In this document: positions 5,765 through 9,829 of the stretch, piece by piece
Position numbering within the stretch: position 1 is the stretch's first letter
How the letters are laid out: every line of letters starts with the position of its first letter
Origin: Bacteroidota bacterium
Lineage (GTDB): Bacteria > Bacteroidota > Bacteroidia > Flavobacteriales > Weeksellaceae
Length of the DNA stretch: 9,829 nucleotides
NCBI GenBank assembly: GCA_023411265.1
Contig: JAEYOX010000090.1
Coordinates: 1-9,829 of the forward strand
Reading direction: 5' to 3'
Program-made: the position numbers and the translations under genes
Notes under the pieces: generated by a model
What the model was told of the DNA's origin: nothing
The model's database searches: none
Seen by the model: the letters and a program-made list of their open reading frames with translations, nothing else

Positions 5765-7066
5765 TTATACCACTACGCCATACAAATCGAACTCTTCTGC
5801 AGCGGTGATCTTGATATTCATGAAACTTCCGGGAGAAATGTAAACATAAGTGGCTTCTACAAGGACGGTATTATCAACATCCGGTGAATCAAATTCTGTG
5901 CGTCCCACAAAATAATTTCCTTCTTTTCGGTCGAAAATACAGCGGAATACTTTCCCGATTTTCTCCTGATTTTTTTCCCAAGAAATATGAGACTGCAATT
6001 CCATAATTTCTTCCACTCTCCTTTCTTTCACTTCCTGCGGAATATCGTCCTGAAGGTGATAGGCGTGGGTATTTTCTTCGTGGGAATACGTGAAACAACC
6101 CAGCCTGTCAAATCGCTGTTCGGCCACCCAACTTTTCAGTTGTTGAAAAATTTCCTCCGTTTCGCCGGGATAACCTACAATCAGCGTGGTGCGAATCGCC
6201 ATATCCGGAGCATATTCTCTGAATTTTCTAAGCAAATCATTGGTTTTCTCTGCGGTTGTTCCTCTTCGCATCGATTTAAGGAGATCAGAATTAATGTGCT
6301 GCAATGGAATGTCAATATAATTGCAGACTTTCGGTTCTGTGCGAATGATTTCCAGAACATCTTCCGGAAACCCTGAAGGAAAGGCATAATGCAGTCGAAT
6401 CCACTCGATCCCTTCCACGGTTGCAAGTTCACGCAAAAGATCTGCTAGTGCTCTTTTTTTATACAAATCGAGACCGTAGTACGTGAGATCTTGGGCTATA
6501 AGAATAAGCTCTTTTGTTCCACTTTTTGCGAGGCTGCGTGCTTCTTCGGTTAATTTTTCTATCGGTTTAGAAATATGTCCGCCTCTCATGAGCGGAATTG
6601 CACAAAAGGAACACGGTCTGTCGCATCCTTCAGATATTTTCAGGTAGGCATAATGTTTTGGAGTTGTTGTCAGCCGCTCTCCTACGAGTTCGTGTTTATA
6701 ATCTGCACCCAACTGCTTTAATAAAAAGGGCAGTTCGCGGGTTCCGAAATACTGATCCACATTCGGAATTTCCTTTTCTAAATCCGGTTTGTAACGTTCG
6801 GAAAGACAACCCATTACAAACACTTTTTCTACTTCGCCTCTTTCTTTTGCTTCTACCGCATCCAGAATCGTATTAATACTTTCCTGCTTGGCATTATCGA
6901 TAAAACCACAGGTATTGATTACCACAATATCGCCGCGATCTTCATGAACCACTTCCTTTCCGTTGGCGGCCAATTGTCCCATCAGCACTTCGGAATCCAC
7001 TACATTTTTGGAACACCCTAGTGTGATGACATTAATTTTCTTTTTTCCTGTTGATTTTGTGCGCAT
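5765..7066 (-). CDS. rimO: Ribosomal protein uS12 methylthiotransferase RimO
   Basis: A 433-residue radical-SAM methylthiotransferase that adds a methylthio group to the conserved aspartate near position 89 of ribosomal protein S12. Three domains are visible. The N-terminal UPF0004 domain has its three cluster cysteines: C18 (LGCSKN), C53 (NTCGFI) and C87 (MGCLSER). The radical-SAM core has CX3CX2C at C148, C152 and C155 (GCDRPCSFCAIP). A C-terminal TRAM domain covers about 365-433. The LGCSKNVVDSE start and the RGGHISKP segment are typical of RimO rather than the tRNA-modifying MiaB. The length matches the family (about 430-445). ATG 7066 is the first methionine of the conserved frame. It has its own upstream -7 box and a terminator-like hairpin after it, so it is probably a single-gene unit between the RlpA-like gene and the glycan operon. 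Confidence 0.96.
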   Translation of the reverse strand: MRTKSTGKKKINVITLGCSKNVVDSEVLMGQLAANGKEVVHEDRGDIVVINTCGFIDNAKQESINTILDAVEAKERGEVEKVFVMGCLSERYKPDLEKEIPNVDQYFGTRELPFLLKQLGADYKHELVGERLTTTPKHYAYLKISEGCDRPCSFCAIPLMRGGHISKPIEKLTEEARSLAKSGTKELILIAQDLTYYGLDLYKKRALADLLRELATVEGIEWIRLHYAFPSGFPEDVLEIIRTEPKVCNYIDIPLQHINSDLLKSMRRGTTAEKTNDLLRKFREYAPDMAIRTTLIVGYPGETEEIFQQLKSWVAEQRFDRLGCFTYSHEENTHAYHLQDDIPQEVKERRVEEIMELQSHISWEKNQEKIGKVFRCIFDRKEGNYFVGRTEFDSPDVDNTVLVEATYVYISPGSFMNIKITAAEEFDLYGVVV

Positions 7067-7122
7067 AGTAAAGCTAAACTAAATTTATGTAGGCAACAGC
7101 TGAACATCAGAATTGCAGGGTG

Positions 7123-7130
7123 CAAATTTA
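7123..7130 (-). promoter_or_regulatory. Possible -7 box of rimO
   Basis: TAAATTTG on the minus strand is a perfect TAnnTTTG box 56 bases upstream of ATG 7066, giving a leader of roughly 45-50 bases. The -33 region (around GGTTC) is a poor match and overlaps the terminator of the upstream operon. Position just after a terminator and before a gene supports it. Confidence 0.42.
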
Positions 7131-7135
7131 GCAAT

Positions 7136-7160
7136 AAAAAAAGAACCATTTCTGATTCTT
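7136..7160 (-). terminator. Terminator of the glycan operon after rfbC
   Basis: On the minus strand AAGAATC pairs with GGTTCTT (seven pairs, one U-G) around the loop AGAAAT, and the right arm continues into a run of T's to 7136. The U-G pair would be a C-A mismatch in plus-strand RNA, fitting a terminator for minus-strand transcription. It begins 17 bases after the rfbC stop codon. Confidence 0.72.
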
Positions 7161-7176
7161 AAAAAGTTATCTGATA

Positions 7177-7722
7177 TCAGAAATTTTCCTGACTGAAGGT
7201 AGGTTGCATTTTATCTTTTTCGGACAGAATAACCTCTGTCAGCGGCAGTCTCCAATCGATCTTGAGATCATGATCGTTCCAGATGATGCCACCTTCCGAA
7301 TCTTTATTATAATAATTGTCGCATTTATAAGCAAAAATTGCAGTTTCAGAAAGCACCGCAAATCCGTGTCCGAAACCGCGGGGAACATAAAGTTGCTTCT
7401 TATTTTCACCAGAAATTTCCAACCCGAACCATTTCCCGAAAGTGGGTGAATCGCGGCGTAAATCTACGGCTACATCCCAAACCGTACCTTCCAGACACGA
7501 CACCAGTTTGGCCTGTGCGTGTTCGCCTTTCTGCAGATGAATACCTCTTAGCACCCCGAAAGATGATTTTGAAATATTATCCTGCACGAAATGACCGTTC
7601 ATGCTGGTAATTTCCGAGAATTTTTTCTCATTAAACTTTTCATAGAAGTAGCCCCGTTCATCCTCGAAAACAGTGGGTTCTATAATGTAGCAATCTTTTA
7701 AAGGGGTTTCAGAGAGGGTCAT
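7177..7722 (-). CDS. rfbC: dTDP-4-dehydrorhamnose 3,5-epimerase
   Basis: A 181-residue cupin-fold RmlC/RfbC. It epimerises C3 and C5 of dTDP-4-keto-6-deoxyglucose to give dTDP-4-keto-L-rhamnose, the third step of dTDP-L-rhamnose synthesis, in the cytoplasm. Visible family marks: DERGYFYEKF (21-30), VQDNISKSSFGVLRGIHLQ with catalytic His62, the QAKLVSCLEGTVWDVAVDLR strand pair, YVPRGFGHGFAVLSE (112-126) and YKCDNYY (132-138) carrying the conserved tyrosines. Length is as usual (about 180). Its ATG overlaps the stop of the sugar transferase gene by 4 nt (ATGA), so it is the last gene of the glycan operon and probably translationally coupled. The other rml genes are not in the window. A relative making a different 6-deoxy sugar is possible. 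Confidence 0.95.
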   Translation of the reverse strand: MTLSETPLKDCYIIEPTVFEDERGYFYEKFNEKKFSEITSMNGHFVQDNISKSSFGVLRGIHLQKGEHAQAKLVSCLEGTVWDVAVDLRRDSPTFGKWFGLEISGENKKQLYVPRGFGHGFAVLSETAIFAYKCDNYYNKDSEGGIIWNDHDLKIDWRLPLTEVILSEKDKMQPTFSQENF

Positions 7723-8318
7723 AATCGATCTTTTATCAAGACATAAAAGGTATTGATAATAATAAATATATCTTTAAAGATATTGCTATTGTCAATATAT
7801 TTCATGTTCAGCCGCAGCTTCTCAGGCATTATTTCTTTTATATAAGTTTCTTCCGGATCCTGTGATTGCGCTAAAATTTCACTTTCGTTTCTGAATTTAA
7901 TAGATGCAAAATCCGTAATTCCAGGTCTCACGGATAGCACCTTTTTTTTGTGTTCCTCGGTATAAAGCCGGGTATATTTTTCCACCTCCGGTCGTGGACC
8001 CACAAAAGACATATCTCCCATCAGCACATTAAAAAGCTGAGGAAGTTCATCCAATTTATAATTTCTGAGATAATACCCCACGGAAGTCACTCTTGGATCT
8101 TTTTTTCCTATGGTAAGAGCGCCTTTGCCAGCAGAGCCGGGATGCATAGTTCTGAATTTTAAAACTTTAAATTCACAGCCATTTTTGCCAATCCGTTCCT
8201 GACGGAAAAGCATTCCTCCTCTGCTGTCTAAAATGACAAAAATGCCAATTAAGATGAACAAAGGGGAAAGAATCAGAATCCCTACAATGGAAAATAAAAT
8301 ATCAAATATTCGTTTCAT
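7719..8318 (-). CDS. Polyprenyl-phosphate sugar-phosphate transferase (initiating glycosyltransferase)
   Basis: A 199-residue bacterial sugar transferase of the small monotopic type (PglC/WcaJ catalytic-domain family). It moves a sugar phosphate from a UDP-sugar onto undecaprenyl phosphate at the inner membrane, starting O-antigen, capsule or glycoprotein glycan synthesis. Residues 5-31 are the reentrant hydrophobic helix with the Ser-Pro kink (LSPL, 18-19). The catalytic Asp-Glu is D90-E91 in NYKLDELPQLFNVL, followed by GDMSFVGPRPE (101-111) and RPGITDFASIKFRNE (131-145). No large N-terminal multi-membrane region is present. The longer frame starts at TTG 8324; ATG 8318 (MKRIFDILFS) is the better start. 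It overlaps the aminotransferase gene by 17 nt and rfbC by 4 nt. The coupled aminotransferase and GNAT genes suggest an amino sugar donor. Confidence 0.93.
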   Translation of the reverse strand: MKRIFDILFSIVGILILSPLFILIGIFVILDSRGGMLFRQERIGKNGCEFKVLKFRTMHPGSAGKGALTIGKKDPRVTSVGYYLRNYKLDELPQLFNVLMGDMSFVGPRPEVEKYTRLYTEEHKKKVLSVRPGITDFASIKFRNESEILAQSQDPEETYIKEIMPEKLRLNMKYIDNSNIFKDIFIIINTFYVLIKDRL

Positions 8319-9537
8319 TTCCAATTACACGCTGATAAGATTCTTCAACGACGTGACAGATAAAATCCACTTGGTCATCTGTCAGTTCAGGATAAATGGG
8401 AAGTGATATTTCCCTAGAATAAATATCATAAGAAACGGGATAATCTTCCATTTTATAGCCAAGATCTTTGAACAAAGTGAGCATTGGCATAGGGATAAAA
8501 TGTACATTTACGGACACCCCTTTTTCGACAATTTCGTTAATGATTTCATCCCTCTGATCTTCAGAAATATTCCAGATTTTCAATGGATAGATATGATAAC
8601 TGGAGGTGCGGTAGTCATCCTTAAGAACTGGAACCTGAGCCCAGGATCTGTTGTTGAAAAATGTTTGATATCTTTCCCCTACTCTAATTCTTTCCGGAAG
8701 CATTTCTCCGGAGTATTTTCGAATCTGTGCTAAACCTATTGCAGCACACAAATCCGGCATATTTATTTTTAATCCTGGAAATACAATATCGTACTGCCAG
8801 CTGTTTCCTCCCCCTTGTGATTTTGTAAAAGCATCTTTAGTTTGTCCATTCAATGTCCAAAGCCTTAACACGCGGTATTCTTCTGCGTTTTGGAAAGGAG
8901 CTGGCAAATTAAGGGATATCGCGCCACCTTCTGATGTGGTCACATTTTTAACTGCATGAAAAGAAAAGACGGTGATATCCGTCAATTTTCCTGTCCGGGA
9001 CTTTTTATAATGAGCTCCAAATGAATGAGCTGCATCTGATAACAACAAAATTCTGCCGAGTTTATGTTGATTTTCTGATTCTGGAGAAAATTTTGTTTTT
9101 ATTTTCTGATTATTGACCAATTGATTTAACTCCTGATAATGACAAGGCAAACCCGCAACATCCACTGGGATAATCACTTTGGTACGTTCAGTAATCGCTG
9201 CTTCTATTTTATTAATATCTATAGTAAAGTCTTCTTTTACATCTACCATTACTGGAGTTGCTCCACATCTTATCACCGCCAAAGCTGTTGCGCAATAGGT
9301 ATAAGCAGGAACGATAACTTCATCTCCTTTTTTAACACCAAACCATTTTAATACAAGAATTGCCCCAGATGTCCAAGAATTTACACATAGGGTATTTTCA
9401 ACATCTGTGAATCGAGAAATCTCATCTTCAAAAGCCTTTACTTTGGGACCTGTTGTTATCCAGCCTGACTTCATAGTGTCCACTACTTCATTGATAATAT
9501 CGTCATCAATATAAGGCGGCGAAAACGGAATTTTCAT
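8302..9537 (-). CDS. DegT/DnrJ/EryC1/StrS family sugar aminotransferase
   Basis: A 411-residue PLP-dependent aminotransferase that aminates a nucleotide 4-keto (or 3-keto) sugar, typically with glutamate as donor. Family marks in order: PFSPPYI (4-10), SGWITTGP (24-31), NSWTSGA (53-59) for phosphate binding, VPAYTYCATALAV (76-88), VDVAGLP (125-131), SDAAHSFGA with D168, FSFHAVKNVTTSEGGA with Schiff-base lysine K197, and SYHIYPLK near the C-terminus. Between GLP and SDAAHS there are 36 residues rather than about 20, a charged insertion around 141-162. The gene overlaps the upstream GNAT gene by 4 nt (ATGA) and the sugar transferase by 17 nt. Together they look like an amino sugar synthesis, acetylation and lipid-loading unit similar in logic to PglE/PglD/PglC. 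The exact sugar product cannot be read from the sequence. Confidence 0.93.
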   Translation of the reverse strand: MKIPFSPPYIDDDIINEVVDTMKSGWITTGPKVKAFEDEISRFTDVENTLCVNSWTSGAILVLKWFGVKKGDEVIVPAYTYCATALAVIRCGATPVMVDVKEDFTIDINKIEAAITERTKVIIPVDVAGLPCHYQELNQLVNNQKIKTKFSPESENQHKLGRILLLSDAAHSFGAHYKKSRTGKLTDITVFSFHAVKNVTTSEGGAISLNLPAPFQNAEEYRVLRLWTLNGQTKDAFTKSQGGGNSWQYDIVFPGLKINMPDLCAAIGLAQIRKYSGEMLPERIRVGERYQTFFNNRSWAQVPVLKDDYRTSSYHIYPLKIWNISEDQRDEIINEIVEKGVSVNVHFIPMPMLTLFKDLGYKMEDYPVSYDIYSREISLPIYPELTDDQVDFICHVVEESYQRVIGNETNI

Positions 9538-9829
9538 ATATTATTAAAATATTTTATAAATCTGTACATTTTTCTTCCCCGAAAACTTTCAAAGACTTCC
9601 AAAACTAAGTATTCTGAGTCCTTGTAAAACTGGACAGCCTTTTCATTTTCATCATAATCAGTTGTTAATGCGATGGGTAATAAATCAGTATTGATTTTAT
9701 TAACCTCCGTTTCAAAACCCTTCAAAAGCAGCTTCCCATATCCTTTCTTATTTTTCTTGCTGGCTATACTGAGGAGTTCGGCAAATATAATACTATTTTT
9801 TTCAGATTTAATAATTTTATAACCAACTC
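9534..9829 (-). CDS. GNAT N-acetyltransferase, C-terminal part (partial)
   Basis: The frame is open from the window end to TGA at 9534-9536, giving about 98 residues that end MYRFIKYFNNI. A TTG at 9725 could open a shorter frame, but the reading frame continues upstream with VGYKIIKSEKNSIIFAELLS, so the gene starts beyond the window. The SKKNKKGYGKLLLKG stretch fits the GNAT acetyl-CoA-binding motif (Q/R-x-x-G-x-G/A), and AVQFYKDSEY resembles the late A..FY...GF segment. It probably acetylates or otherwise acylates the amino sugar made by the next gene, with which it shares an ATGA overlap, as WecD or PseH do in other pathways; the substrate is inferred from context only. This end of the window is A+T-rich. 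Confidence 0.78.
   Translation of the reverse strand, partial: VGYKIIKSEKNSIIFAELLSIASKKNKKGYGKLLLKGFETEVNKINTDLLPIALTTDYDENEKAVQFYKDSEYLVLEVFESFRGRKMYRFIKYFNNI

Noticed and set aside
5987..6376. 129-residue plus-strand frame inside rimO
   Set aside because: It lies wholly opposite the radical-SAM coding region and has no support of its own.

Overview
The window looks like chromosomal DNA of a flavobacterium (Bacteroidota), most likely in or near Chryseobacterium/Kaistella (Weeksellaceae). The case rests on protein resemblance (HU C-terminus, RNase G, RimO), A-rich start contexts without Shine-Dalgarno sequences, and perfect Bacteroidota-type -7 boxes (TAnnTTTG) upstream of several genes. 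No species can be named from sequence alone, and I could not run any search.

Layout. Plus strand, 1-5000: the 3' end of an HU-like DNA-binding protein gene; a 30-residue, extremely basic protein gene (150-242) resembling the AURKAIP1/COX24 (mS38/bS22-like) ribosomal family; a 13-bp hairpin (268-314) between it and rng; an RNase E/G gene without the usual zinc-link cysteines; a secreted ecotin-type protease inhibitor with a divergent reactive loop; a CoA-type Nudix hydrolase; a PlsC-like acyltransferase with an altered active-site motif; a small lipoprotein; and a Mur-ligase-like protein without a P-loop. A symmetric terminator at 5021-5056 closes this side.

Minus strand, 5071-9829: a short exported RlpA-like (double-psi beta-barrel) protein with a good promoter and an upstream array of helically spaced TTAACA hexamers; rimO (ribosomal protein S12 methylthiotransferase), bounded downstream by a terminator; then a separate surface-glycan operon read from beyond the window end: GNAT acetyltransferase (partial), DegT-family sugar aminotransferase, polyprenyl-phosphate sugar-phosphate transferase, and dTDP-4-dehydrorhamnose 3,5-epimerase. 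Three of these junctions overlap (ATGA, 17 nt, ATGA), so the cassette is probably translationally coupled. Together the enzymes would build and acetylate an amino sugar, load it onto the lipid carrier, and supply dTDP-rhamnose-type sugars.

No RNA gene, CRISPR array, insertion sequence or origin was found. The only gene-free stretch above 300 bases is 5449-5764, which holds the RlpA promoter, the hexamer array and the rimO terminator. Nothing here is clearly an undescribed multi-gene system. The most interesting items are the mini-gene and hairpin before rng, the odd ecotin loop, the P-loop-less Mur-like protein and the phased repeats.
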